Positions 17,142-24,748 of a stretch of DNA of 32,780 nt are shown piece by piece (position 1 is the first letter of the stretch; the number at the start of each line of letters is the position of its first letter). Location of the stretch: contig JAFSWB010000085.1 of NCBI GenBank assembly GCA_017444735.1, positions 1 to 32,780 on the forward strand. Reading direction: 5' to 3'. Position numbers and translations under genes: made by a program. The stretch comes from Clostridia bacterium (lineage in GTDB: Bacteria > Bacillota > Clostridia > Oscillospirales > CAG-272). Below the pieces are notes generated by a model. It was given only the letters and a program-made list of their open reading frames with translations. It ran no database searches and had not been told where the DNA came from.

Positions 17142-19715
17142 ATGAAAAGAATCGTATCTTTGATCATCGCGCTCGTTATGATCGCGTCGTGCGTCGTTAC
17201 GGCGGCGGCAAAAACGGGCTTTTCGGACGTCGAAGAGGACCGCTGGAGCGCGGCGTCGATCGTTTACGCCGTCAACAGCGGATATATGAAGGGCGTCGGG
17301 GGCGACAGGTTCGACCCCGAGGGGTCCCTCACCCGCGCCATGGTCGCCACCGTCCTCTGGCGGCGCGAGGGCGAGCCGAAACCCGCCGCTCCGAGCGGAT
17401 TTTCCGACGTCCCGGCTTCCGAATGGTACGCCGATCCCGTCGCGTGGGCGAGGGAGACCGGCGTCGTGAAGGGTATCACCGACAAAACCTTCGAGCCGGA
17501 CGGGAAGATCACAAGAGAACAGCTCGCGACGATGCTTTTCCGGTTCTGCTCGCCTCTCGTTCCCGATATGGGCGACCGCGCGGATATCTCGTCGTTCAGG
17601 GACGCCTCTCTCGTCAGCGACTGGGCGGCGGATCCCGTCCGCTGGGCGGTCGCGGCGGGCCTTATAAAAGGGACCGACGGCAACCGTCTCGCGCCTGACG
17701 GCGACGCCACGCGCGAGCAGTTCGCCGCGATAATCGAGCGGTTCGATCTCTACGTGCTGAACGCCGGGACGCCTCTCACCGAAGCGGACTTCTACGTATC
17801 CCCGCTCGGCGACGACTCGGGCGACGGTTCGTTCACCCACCCGTTCCGCACGCTCTCCCGCGCCGCGCTCGCCGTGCGCGGGATCGAAAAAACGGCGTCC
17901 CGCGGCGGCGTCACCGTCGCCGTCAGAGCGGGCAGGTACGTTCTCTTCGACTTCGATCTCACTCCCGCCGACTCCGGCGCGGAGGATTGTCCCGTCAGGT
18001 ACGTCGCTTACGGCGACGGGGACGTGACGGTGACGAACGGTTTCTCCGTCGGAGAGTCGGATTTCGTTCCTCTCGCCGAGGAGGAAAAAGCGAACTTCCG
18101 CTCAAACGTCGTCGATAAGATAAGAAAGGCTGACGTCGGGGGGCTTCTCCCGTACGGCGCGGACGTCGTCGAGTATTCCGTATACGGGGAAGAGGGACTT
18201 CTCGACGTTTCGCGTTATCCCAACCGCATGTCGAACGGCGGGGAGATGTTCTTCGAAAAATCCGCCGACGTCGTCGGAAAAACGGAGCTGAAGATAACGA
18301 ATCCCGTCGTTTACCGCAGGATCGAGAAGCTCCACACGCTCGACGGCGTCAGGATCTACGGCAACGTCGCGTACGAGGCGATCTTCGAGTCCGCGGCGAT
18401 CGGATCGTACGACAAGGGGAGCGCGACCGTCACCGTCGCGGACCCGACGGAGATCAGCTCGTATAAGTGGGCGGGCGGATTCTTCACCCTGACCGGTTCT
18501 CCCGACGACCCGGAAGAGTACCGCGTCAGAAAGGATATCAGCGTCATCCTGATGAACGCCTCAGAGGAGCTCGATGCGAAGGGCGAGTTCTTCGCCGATG
18601 CGAAGAACGGTACTCTCTACGTGTACGAGCCGGAGGGAGAATACAATCTCATTCCCTCCGACAAGGATATATCGTCGAAGGCCGAATTCATCTCGTTTGA
18701 GGGTATCTCGTTTGAAGAGGCGTCCTTCGAGCGGGAATACGATATGCCCGTCTTCTACGTCGACAAGGAACCGGGGAAAGAGTTTAAGATCCTCAATATC
18801 ACCGACCCCCAGCTTAACAACGACGACGCGGAGAAGGGGGAGTACGCCGGTCTGTTTCTCAAGAAGATCGTCGACGAGCTTGTCGCGTCGGAGAAGCCCG
18901 ACCTCATAACGGTCACGGGCGACCTCGCTATGGGCGGAGAGTTCGGGGCCCTTTCGTATCTCATCGACGTTCTCGACGCCACCGGCGTTCCGTGGGCGCC
19001 GATCATGGGCAACCACGACCATCAGGACCTCGACGCGCATATCGACATGGTCGCCGATTACGTGTCGGCGGCGAAGAACTCGATCTTCTCCCGCGGCGAC
19101 CGTGAGCTCGGCTGCGGCAACTACCTGATCGTGATAAGGGAGAACGGCGTTCCCCTCCACGCGCTTATAATGATGGACACTCACGGCAAATTCTACAAGA
19201 TCGACGGGGAAGGAAAAGAGTACTCGGAATACGGCTGTCTCACGGACAAGCAGCTCAAATGGTACGGCCGCGCCTGCGAAGAGCTCGCGGCGATGGGAGT
19301 GAAGGAATCGACCTTCTTCTGCCACATTCCGTGCTTCACGTACAGAGAGGCGTTCGCCGCGGCTTTTAAGGACGGACTCGACCGTCTCTCCGTCGACCCC
19401 CGCGACGGGATGCAGACCGGCGTCTGGAACGAGGGATACGAGGACTCCTTCGGGGTCAACTTCGCGGGGATCTCCTCGAACCCGAACGACAACGGATTTT
19501 TCGATCTCGTCCTGAAATACGGGAACACGAAGACGCTTATCTGCGGCCACAACCACGAGAACGATTTCTCGATCGGCTACCGCGGCGTCCGTTTCGTCTT
19601 CGCGCTCAAGACGGGATGCGGCTTCAGCTGGAATCCGAACCTCAGCGGCGGCACCGTGATCGGGATCGGCTCCGACTCGCACGCCTCCGTCCGCCATCAC
19701 TTCGTTCTTTCATAA
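17142..19715 (+). CDS. SLH / beta-helix N-terminus fused to calcineurin-like metallophosphoesterase (copy 6)
   Basis: This 857-aa chimera begins like the other copies: signal peptide MKRIVSLIIALVMIASC, three SLH domains in the first 200 residues, and the beta-helix entry module from about residue 215 (ADFYVSPLGDDSGDGSF, ADSGAEDCP, YGDGDVTV). Where the siblings start their helix coils (AEFISFEGISFEE, about residue 514) the sequence changes to a metallophosphoesterase: TDPQ (555-557), TGD (D594), GNHD (623-626), CHIP (H728) and GHNH (802-805), the complete two-metal set of calcineurin-like enzymes. It ends without the family IGRY tail. It should be a wall-anchored phosphatase or phosphodiesterase, perhaps releasing phosphate or trimming phosphorylated glycans; the substrate is unknown. 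Last gene of the 4-5-6 operon, followed by a terminator. Confidence 0.88.
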   Translation: MKRIVSLIIALVMIASCVVTAAAKTGFSDVEEDRWSAASIVYAVNSGYMKGVGGDRFDPEGSLTRAMVATVLWRREGEPKPAAPSGFSDVPASEWYADPVAWARETGVVKGITDKTFEPDGKITREQLATMLFRFCSPLVPDMGDRADISSFRDASLVSDWAADPVRWAVAAGLIKGTDGNRLAPDGDATREQFAAIIERFDLYVLNAGTPLTEADFYVSPLGDDSGDGSFTHPFRTLSRAALAVRGIEKTASRGGVTVAVRAGRYVLFDFDLTPADSGAEDCPVRYVAYGDGDVTVTNGFSVGESDFVPLAEEEKANFRSNVVDKIRKADVGGLLPYGADVVEYSVYGEEGLLDVSRYPNRMSNGGEMFFEKSADVVGKTELKITNPVVYRRIEKLHTLDGVRIYGNVAYEAIFESAAIGSYDKGSATVTVADPTEISSYKWAGGFFTLTGSPDDPEEYRVRKDISVILMNASEELDAKGEFFADAKNGTLYVYEPEGEYNLIPSDKDISSKAEFISFEGISFEEASFEREYDMPVFYVDKEPGKEFKILNITDPQLNNDDAEKGEYAGLFLKKIVDELVASEKPDLITVTGDLAMGGEFGALSYLIDVLDATGVPWAPIMGNHDHQDLDAHIDMVADYVSAAKNSIFSRGDRELGCGNYLIVIRENGVPLHALIMMDTHGKFYKIDGEGKEYSEYGCLTDKQLKWYGRACEELAAMGVKESTFFCHIPCFTYREAFAAAFKDGLDRLSVDPRDGMQTGVWNEGYEDSFGVNFAGISSNPNDNGFFDLVLKYGNTKTLICGHNHENDFSIGYRGVRFVFALKTGCGFSWNPNLSGGTVIGIGSDSHASVRHHFVLS

Positions 19716-19722
19716 GCGATTG

Positions 19723-19750
19723 TCCCCGCGCTCCGGCGCGGGGATTTTTT
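19723..19750 (+). terminator. Intrinsic terminator after SLH copy 6
   Basis: A GC-rich 9-bp stem (19723-19731 with 19736-19744, loop TCCG) is followed by a run of six T. It ends the 4-5-6 transcript. Confidence 0.92.
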
Positions 19751-19754
19751 GCCC

Positions 19755-19783
19755 TTGAATCTTTGCCGCGTTTATTGTAAAAT
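19755..19783 (+). promoter_or_regulatory. Sigma-A promoter of tdk-deo operon
   Basis: TTGAAT (19755-19760), 17-bp spacer, TAAAAT (19778-19783), 29 bp before the thymidine kinase start. No clear operator is seen. Confidence 0.83.
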
Positions 19784-19812
19784 AATACACAGATAAACAG
19801 CGGAGGCGGAAT

Positions 19813-20436
19813 ATGGCGAAACTGTACTTCAAATTCGGCGCGATGGGCTCATCGAAGACGGCTCAGGCGCTTATGACCAAATTCAATTATGAGGAAAAGG
19901 GACAGACGGTCTGGCTCATAAAGCCCGCGACCGACACGCGCGACGACTCAGTCGACGCGGAGGGGCGCGTCCGTTCCGTCCTCCGCTCGCGCATCGGCCT
20001 TTTCGCCGACGCCGAGTCGGTGGGACCCGACGTCGACCTGTACCGTGAATTCCTCTCGCGCGGCGGCGTTCGGAAATACACCGACGTCATCGTCTGCGAC
20101 GAGTGCCAGTTCCTGACGGGGAAGCAGGTGGAGGAGCTGAAGGACCTCGCCGACCGCCACGACGTCCCCGTCCTCTGCTTCGGCCTGCGCGCCGACTTCC
20201 AGACGCTTCTTTTCCCGGGAAGCAAACGGCTCTTCGAGATCGCCGACAGCATCACGGAGATCAAGTCGATCTGCCGCTGCGGCAGAAAGGCGACGGTCAA
20301 CGCGCGCTTCGACGACGACGGCGGGATCGTCGTCGAGGGCGATCAGGTCTGCCTCGGCGGAAACGACCGCTACGAGGGAATGTGTTACAAATGCTACCGG
20401 GCTCTTGTCGACGACAAGCTCGGGATAATAAGATAG
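19813..20436 (+). CDS. tdk: Thymidine kinase (type II)
   Basis: The 207-aa enzyme phosphorylates thymidine and deoxyuridine to the monophosphate with ATP. It follows the E. coli-type layout: N-terminal P-loop region KFGAMGSSKTAQAL, the DECQFL motif of the active site, GLRADFQTLLFPGS of the thymidine-binding lasso region, and four zinc-binding cysteines as CRCG and CYKC near the C-terminus. The P-loop reads GAMGSSKT where GxxxxGK[ST] is expected (Ser in place of the second Gly); this variant does not by itself argue against function. The ATG at 19813 follows a GGAGGCGG ribosome site. It is the first gene of an operon whose other members break nucleosides down, so it provides the salvage branch for thymidine. 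deoC starts 12 nt after its stop. Confidence 0.93.
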   Translation: MAKLYFKFGAMGSSKTAQALMTKFNYEEKGQTVWLIKPATDTRDDSVDAEGRVRSVLRSRIGLFADAESVGPDVDLYREFLSRGGVRKYTDVIVCDECQFLTGKQVEELKDLADRHDVPVLCFGLRADFQTLLFPGSKRLFEIADSITEIKSICRCGRKATVNARFDDDGGIVVEGDQVCLGGNDRYEGMCYKCYRALVDDKLGIIR

Positions 20437-20448
20437 GAGATTTGAGAA

Positions 20449-21114
20449 ATGGACGTTAAGGAAATTCTTTCGCGGTGCGACCACACGCTTCTTTTGCAGA
20501 CGGCGACGTGGGAGCAGATAAAGGAGCTCTGCGACGACGGGATAAAGTACGGCGTCGCGTCCGTCTGTATTCCTCCGTGCTTTGTGAAAAAGGCGAAGGA
20601 ATACGTCGGCGACCGGCTCCCGATCTGCACAGTCATCGGCTTCCCGAACGGGAATTCGACGACCGAGACGAAGTGCTTTGAGACGGCGGACGCCGTGAAG
20701 AACGGCGCGGACGAGATCGACATGGTCGTCAATATCGGCTGGGTCAAGGAAGGGAAGTACACCGCCGTTCACGACGAGATCGACGCCGTAAAGGACGCCT
20801 GCGGCGGCAAGCTCCTCAAGGTCATAATAGAGACCTGCCTTCTCACCGAGGACGAAAAGAACAGGATGTGCTGCTGCGTCTCCGACTCGAAGGCGGACTA
20901 CATCAAGACGTCGACCGGCTTCTCGACCGGCGGCGCCACCTTCGAAGACGTCAGGAATATGCGGCTCTGGACGTCGCCGTTCAAAAAGGTCAAGGCGGCG
21001 GGAGGGATCTCCTCGCTCGAGGACGCGGAGCGTTTTATCGGGCTCGGCGCGGACCGTCTCGGCACGAGCAGGGTCGTGAAGATCGTGAAAGCGGCTGAAA
21101 AGGAGGAAAAGTGA
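20449..21114 (+). CDS. deoC: Deoxyribose-phosphate aldolase
   Basis: The 221-aa class I aldolase cleaves 2-deoxyribose-5-phosphate to acetaldehyde and glyceraldehyde-3-phosphate. The landmarks are DHT (D11), EIDMVVNIGW, the Schiff-base lysine in YIKTSTGF (K153) and the second active-site lysine in VKAAGGI (K182), with GTSR near the C-terminus for phosphate binding. The length is normal. The ribosome site AGGAGA spans the stop codon region of tdk. Its last base pairs overlap the start of deoD (TGATG), consistent with an operon. It is the terminal step for the deoxyribose released by the phosphorylases encoded here. Confidence 0.95.
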   Translation: MDVKEILSRCDHTLLLQTATWEQIKELCDDGIKYGVASVCIPPCFVKKAKEYVGDRLPICTVIGFPNGNSTTETKCFETADAVKNGADEIDMVVNIGWVKEGKYTAVHDEIDAVKDACGGKLLKVIIETCLLTEDEKNRMCCCVSDSKADYIKTSTGFSTGGATFEDVRNMRLWTSPFKKVKAAGGISSLEDAERFIGLGADRLGTSRVVKIVKAAEKEEK

Positions 21115-21866
21115 TGGCAAACTATCCGACTCCCCATATCAAAGCGTCCCCCGGAGATTTCGGGAAGACTGTTCTGATGCCCGGCGATCCGCTCCGCTCG
21201 AAGTTCATCGCCGAGAATTTTCTCGACGCCCCGCGCCTCGTCAACAACGTCCGCGGCGTTCAGGGATATACCGGAACGTACCGCGGCGTCCCCGTCACGG
21301 TCATGGCGTCCGGTATGGGGATGCCCTCTATCGGGATTTACTCTTACGAGCTTTTTAACTTCTTCGGCGTCGAGAACATCATCAGGGTCGGCTCCGCGGG
21401 AGCGATGAGCGAGAAGATACGCGTCCGCGATATCGTTATGGGGATGGGCGCCTCTACCAACTCGAATTTCGCGTCGCAATACCGCCTTCCCGGCTCGTTT
21501 TCCGCGATCTGCTCGTTCTCTCTTCTCCGCGCCTGCGTCGAGGAGGCGGAAGAGCTGGGCGTCAGATACCACGTCGGCAACATCCTCTCCTCGGACACGT
21601 TCTATTCCGACTCCGACGGGCTCCGTCCCGAGGAATCGGCGGCGCACGTCTGGGGCAAGATGGGCGTCATGGCGGTCGAGATGGAGGCGGCGGCCCTCTA
21701 TATGAACGCCGCGCGGTGCGGCAAGAACGCGCTCGCCGTCTGTACGATCTCCGACCATCTTCTGACCGGAGAGGCGACGACCGCCGAGGAGAGACAGACC
21801 TCGTTCACCGATATGATGGAGCTCGCTCTCCGGACCGCCGTGAGAGTCGGGGGAGACAGATCATGA
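21114..21866 (+). CDS. deoD: Purine-nucleoside phosphorylase, DeoD type
   Basis: This 250-aa hexameric-type phosphorylase splits purine (deoxy)ribonucleosides with phosphate into base and (deoxy)ribose-1-phosphate. Family signatures: TPHIKA at the start, VLMPGDPLRSK, the VTVMASGMGMPS block, IRVGSAGAM, the ribose-binding MAVEMEAAALY, and the catalytic Asp region CTISDHLLTGE. I prefer ATG 21114, 7 nt after AGGAGG (21101-21106) and overlapping the deoC stop, over GTG 21111. Its own stop overlaps the ATG of deoB (ATGA). It works with DeoB and DeoC in this operon. Confidence 0.95.
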   Translation: MANYPTPHIKASPGDFGKTVLMPGDPLRSKFIAENFLDAPRLVNNVRGVQGYTGTYRGVPVTVMASGMGMPSIGIYSYELFNFFGVENIIRVGSAGAMSEKIRVRDIVMGMGASTNSNFASQYRLPGSFSAICSFSLLRACVEEAEELGVRYHVGNILSSDTFYSDSDGLRPEESAAHVWGKMGVMAVEMEAAALYMNAARCGKNALAVCTISDHLLTGEATTAEERQTSFTDMMELALRTAVRVGGDRS

Positions 21867-23443
21867 AAAGACGCGTTTTCATCATCGTCCTCGATTCGCT
21901 CGGGGCGGGCAGGATGCCCGACGCCCCGCTTTTCGGCGACGGGGACGTCAACACGCTGAAACGCATTTCCGGCTCGCCGGAGTTCCGGTTTGAGTCGATG
22001 AGGAAAATGGGGATGGGGAATATCGACGGCGTCGATTTTCTCCCGCGCGAGGAGTCTCCCCTCGCCGCCGTCTGCCGCCTCGCCGAACGGTCGGCGGGGA
22101 AGGACACGACGATCGGCCACTGGGAGATCGCCGGCGTTGTCAGCCCCGCGCCGCTCCCGACTTATCCTCACGGGTTCCCGGACGAGGTGCTTGACGAGTT
22201 CCGCAGGCAGACGGGAAGGGGCGTGCTCTGCAATCTTCCGTATTCCGGCACCGACGTCATCCGCGACTACGGCGAGGAACACCTGAGGACCGGGGCGCTC
22301 ATCGTCTACACGTCCGCCGACAGCGTTTTTCAGATCGCCGCTCACGAGGAGCTCGTGCCCCCCGAGGAGCTGTACCGTTACTGCCGTATCGCGCGCTCGA
22401 TCCTGACGGGACGGCACGCCGTCGGCAGGGTCATCGCCCGTCCGTTCGTCGGGACGCCCGGCTCCTTCACGCGCACGTCCAACCGCCGCGATTTTTCGCT
22501 CGAACCGCCGAAAAAGACGCTTCTCGACGCTCTCTCCGAGGCGGGACGCGACGTGATATCGATCGGAAAGATATACGATATCTTCGCCGGGCGCGGGATC
22601 ACCGACAGCGCCTTCACTCACGGCAACGCCGAGGGGATGGAAAAGGCGCTCGAGGCGGCGGAGCGCGACTTTGACGGGCTTTGCTTCGTCAATCTCGTCG
22701 ATTTCGATATGCTCTACGGCCACAGACAGGACGTCGACGGCTACGCCCGCGCGTTCGCCGGGTTCGACGCGTTTCTCCCGAAGTTCACCGCAAAGATGCG
22801 GGACGGGGACGTTCTCTTCATCACCGCCGACCACGGATGCGACCCGGGCGACGAACACACAGACCACACGAGGGAGTACGTTCCCCTGATCGTATACGGA
22901 AAAGGGATAAAACCGGTCAACCTCGGAACGAGGACGGGCTTTTGCGATATCGCCGCGACCGTCGCCGAGATCTTCGGGATCGACTGGCGCGGAGACGGAA
23001 CGAGCTTTTATAAGACTGCCGCCGCGCCGACGGAGGAGGAGACGGAGCTCTGCCGAGCCGCTCTTGAGGCGCGCCGACTCGCGTACGTCCCGTATTCGGG
23101 ATACGCCGTCGGGGCGGCGCTTCGCACCGCGGACGGGGAGATATACTCCGGATGCAATATCGAGAACGCGAGCTTCACACCGACCGTCTGCGCGGAGAGG
23201 ACCGCGCTCTTCAAGGCGGTCAGCGAGGGAAAGACGGAATTCTCGATGCTCGCCGTATGCTCCGGGCGCGGCGAGCGCGCCGACAGCGGTTTTCCTCCGT
23301 GCGGCGTCTGCCGTCAGGCGCTCTCCGAGTTCTGCGCGGCCTCGATGCCCGTTCTTATCATGAAAAACGATACGGAATTCGAGCGCACGACGCTCGGCGA
23401 CCTTCTTCCGGATCTCTTTTCGGTCGAGTATATGAATAAATAA
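21863..23443 (+). CDS. deoB: Fused phosphopentomutase - cytidine deaminase
   Basis: One 526-aa reading frame holds two enzymes. Residues 1 to about 385 are a full phosphopentomutase, converting (deoxy)ribose-1-phosphate to the 5-phosphate with metal: VLDSLGAG (D11), GKDTTIGHWEIAG around residue 80 with the phosphorylatable Thr, FVNLVDFDMLYGHR, and ITADHGCDPG...TDHTREYVPL. After a short linker (KTAAAPTEEE, about 384-393) residues 390-526 form a cytidine deaminase: YVPYSGYAVGAAL, CNIENASF, the zinc site CAERT (C443, catalytic E445) and PPCGVCRQ (C480, C483). Both active sites look intact. There is no internal start codon or ribosome site near the junction. The ATG at 21863 overlaps the deoD stop. 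The fusion links deamination of cytidine with processing of the sugar phosphate released later. Confidence 0.92.
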   Translation: MKRRVFIIVLDSLGAGRMPDAPLFGDGDVNTLKRISGSPEFRFESMRKMGMGNIDGVDFLPREESPLAAVCRLAERSAGKDTTIGHWEIAGVVSPAPLPTYPHGFPDEVLDEFRRQTGRGVLCNLPYSGTDVIRDYGEEHLRTGALIVYTSADSVFQIAAHEELVPPEELYRYCRIARSILTGRHAVGRVIARPFVGTPGSFTRTSNRRDFSLEPPKKTLLDALSEAGRDVISIGKIYDIFAGRGITDSAFTHGNAEGMEKALEAAERDFDGLCFVNLVDFDMLYGHRQDVDGYARAFAGFDAFLPKFTAKMRDGDVLFITADHGCDPGDEHTDHTREYVPLIVYGKGIKPVNLGTRTGFCDIAATVAEIFGIDWRGDGTSFYKTAAAPTEEETELCRAALEARRLAYVPYSGYAVGAALRTADGEIYSGCNIENASFTPTVCAERTALFKAVSEGKTEFSMLAVCSGRGERADSGFPPCGVCRQALSEFCAASMPVLIMKNDTEFERTTLGDLLPDLFSVEYMNK

Positions 23444-23490
23444 CCAATAATCTCGTTTTTATATAAATTTACCTATTTTGATGTTTTTTG

Positions 23491-23519
23491 TTGATATTTT
23501 TTTCAAAATATGGTAAAAT
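23491..23519 (+). promoter_or_regulatory. Sigma-A promoter of nucleoside transporter operon
   Basis: TTGATA (23491-23496), 17-bp spacer, TAAAAT (23514-23519) lie in an AT-rich intergenic stretch (23444-23564) after the deoB fusion. A T-run and GTTGA precede the -35 as in the SLH promoters. No hairpin terminator separates it from the upstream operon. Confidence 0.82.
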
Positions 23520-23564
23520 AGTTTCGTCACAAAAGTGATAAACAATAAGGAGGGGAAATATCCT

Positions 23565-24680
23565 ATGAAAAAACTCATCGGCATCATTCTGGCGATCCTT
23601 ATGATCGCGGGCACGGTGACGCTCTTTGCGTCCTGCTCGAACCAGACGAACAAGCCCGAGGAATCCAAAGAACCGACCTCCGAGGACGGAAAATACGAAG
23701 TCGCTCTCGTGACCGACGTCGGTCAGCTCATGGACAAGGGCTTCAACCAGGGTACGTGGGAAGGCGTCGAGGGCTTCTCCAAAGCCAACGGCAAGACCTA
23801 CAAGTACTACCAGCCCGCTAACGGCGCGGACGCTACCGACAACGACCGTATCGCCGCTATGAAGCAGGCGATCACCAACGGTGCGAAGATCATCGTCGCT
23901 CCCGGATTCCTGCAGCAGGCCGCTATGGAAGCCGTTGCGAAAGAGAATCCCGACGTTAAGTTCGTGTTCGTCGACGGTTGGGCGTTCGGACTCAAGAACG
24001 TGACCGCTATCGTTTACAAGGAACAGGAATCCGGCTTCCTCGCGGGTTATGCCGCGGTCATGGAAGGCTACACGAAGCTCGGCTTTACGGGCGGCGGCGG
24101 CGGCGGTAACCCCGCGGTCAACCGTTTCGGCTACGGCTTCATTCAGGGCGCTGAGGCGGCTGCCGCCGAAAAGGGCGTCGAAGTCGAGATGAAGTACAGC
24201 TTCAAGTACGGCGATACCTTCTCCGCTTCTCCTGAGCTCCAGACGCAGATCGCCGGCTGGTATGCCGACGGTACCGAAGTCGTCTTCGCGTGCGGCGGCT
24301 CCATGTTCTCGTCCGTCCTCTCCGCCGCGAGCGAGTATGAGAACGCCAAGATCATCGGCGTCGACGTCGACCAGTCCGGCGAGTCCGAGAAGGTCATCAC
24401 GTCCGCCGTCAAGGGTCTGTCCGTCTCCGTTGAGAAAGTCCTCGGCCAGTTCTTCGACGGCAAGTGGGACGAGCTCCTCGCCGACAAGGCTCAGAATCTC
24501 GGCGCTGCCGACGATTCCACCGGACTCCCCACCGAGACCTGGAGACTTAAGAACTTCACGAAGGCTCAGTACGAGGAACTCTACGGTAAGATCAAATCCG
24601 GAGAGATCGTTCCCGTCGCCGAGGTTCCCGAAGACGTCACCGCCGGCTTCGAACACGTAAAAGTCGACCTCGAGAAATAA
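23565..24680 (+). CDS. BMP-family nucleoside-binding lipoprotein
   Basis: This 371-aa substrate-binding protein belongs to the basic membrane protein (Bmp/PnrA/NupN) family, whose studied members bind purine or other nucleosides for ABC import. The signal peptide MKKLIGIILAILMIAG ends in FASC, a lipobox; the lipidated Cys is followed by a charged linker. Typical elements are VTDVGQLMDKGFNQGTWEG, a K-I-I-V-A-P strand, VKFVFVDGW, the glycine-rich FTGGGGGGNPAVNRFGYGF, FACGGSMF and GVDVDQSGES. The start ATG 23565 follows AAGGAGGGG. More T-ending and C-ending codons such as GCT and GGT than in its neighbours suit high expression. A hairpin directly after it would reduce expression of the downstream transporter genes relative to this binding protein, as expected for a binding-protein-dependent system. 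Confidence 0.93.
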   Translation: MKKLIGIILAILMIAGTVTLFASCSNQTNKPEESKEPTSEDGKYEVALVTDVGQLMDKGFNQGTWEGVEGFSKANGKTYKYYQPANGADATDNDRIAAMKQAITNGAKIIVAPGFLQQAAMEAVAKENPDVKFVFVDGWAFGLKNVTAIVYKEQESGFLAGYAAVMEGYTKLGFTGGGGGGNPAVNRFGYGFIQGAEAAAAEKGVEVEMKYSFKYGDTFSASPELQTQIAGWYADGTEVVFACGGSMFSSVLSAASEYENAKIIGVDVDQSGESEKVITSAVKGLSVSVEKVLGQFFDGKWDELLADKAQNLGAADDSTGLPTETWRLKNFTKAQYEELYGKIKSGEIVPVAEVPEDVTAGFEHVKVDLEK

Positions 24681-24694
24681 TTATTGTTACCGGA

Positions 24695-24728
24695 GGGCTG
24701 CTGCATATCTATTTTGCAGCAGCCCTTT
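24695..24728 (+). terminator. Partial intrinsic terminator inside transporter operon
   Basis: An 11-bp stem (24695-24705 with 24715-24725) and a short T-run sit between the binding-protein and ATPase genes. No promoter is apparent after it, so read-through is expected and the hairpin probably sets the ratio between binding protein and membrane parts. Confidence 0.8.
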
Positions 24729-24748
24729 AGTTTTAACGGAGTAATGAT

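Noticed and set aside
21716-21862. Upstream extension of the deoB frame
   Set aside because: The extension lies inside deoD and has no ribosome site; ATG 21863 overlaps the deoD stop and gives the normal N-terminus of phosphopentomutase.
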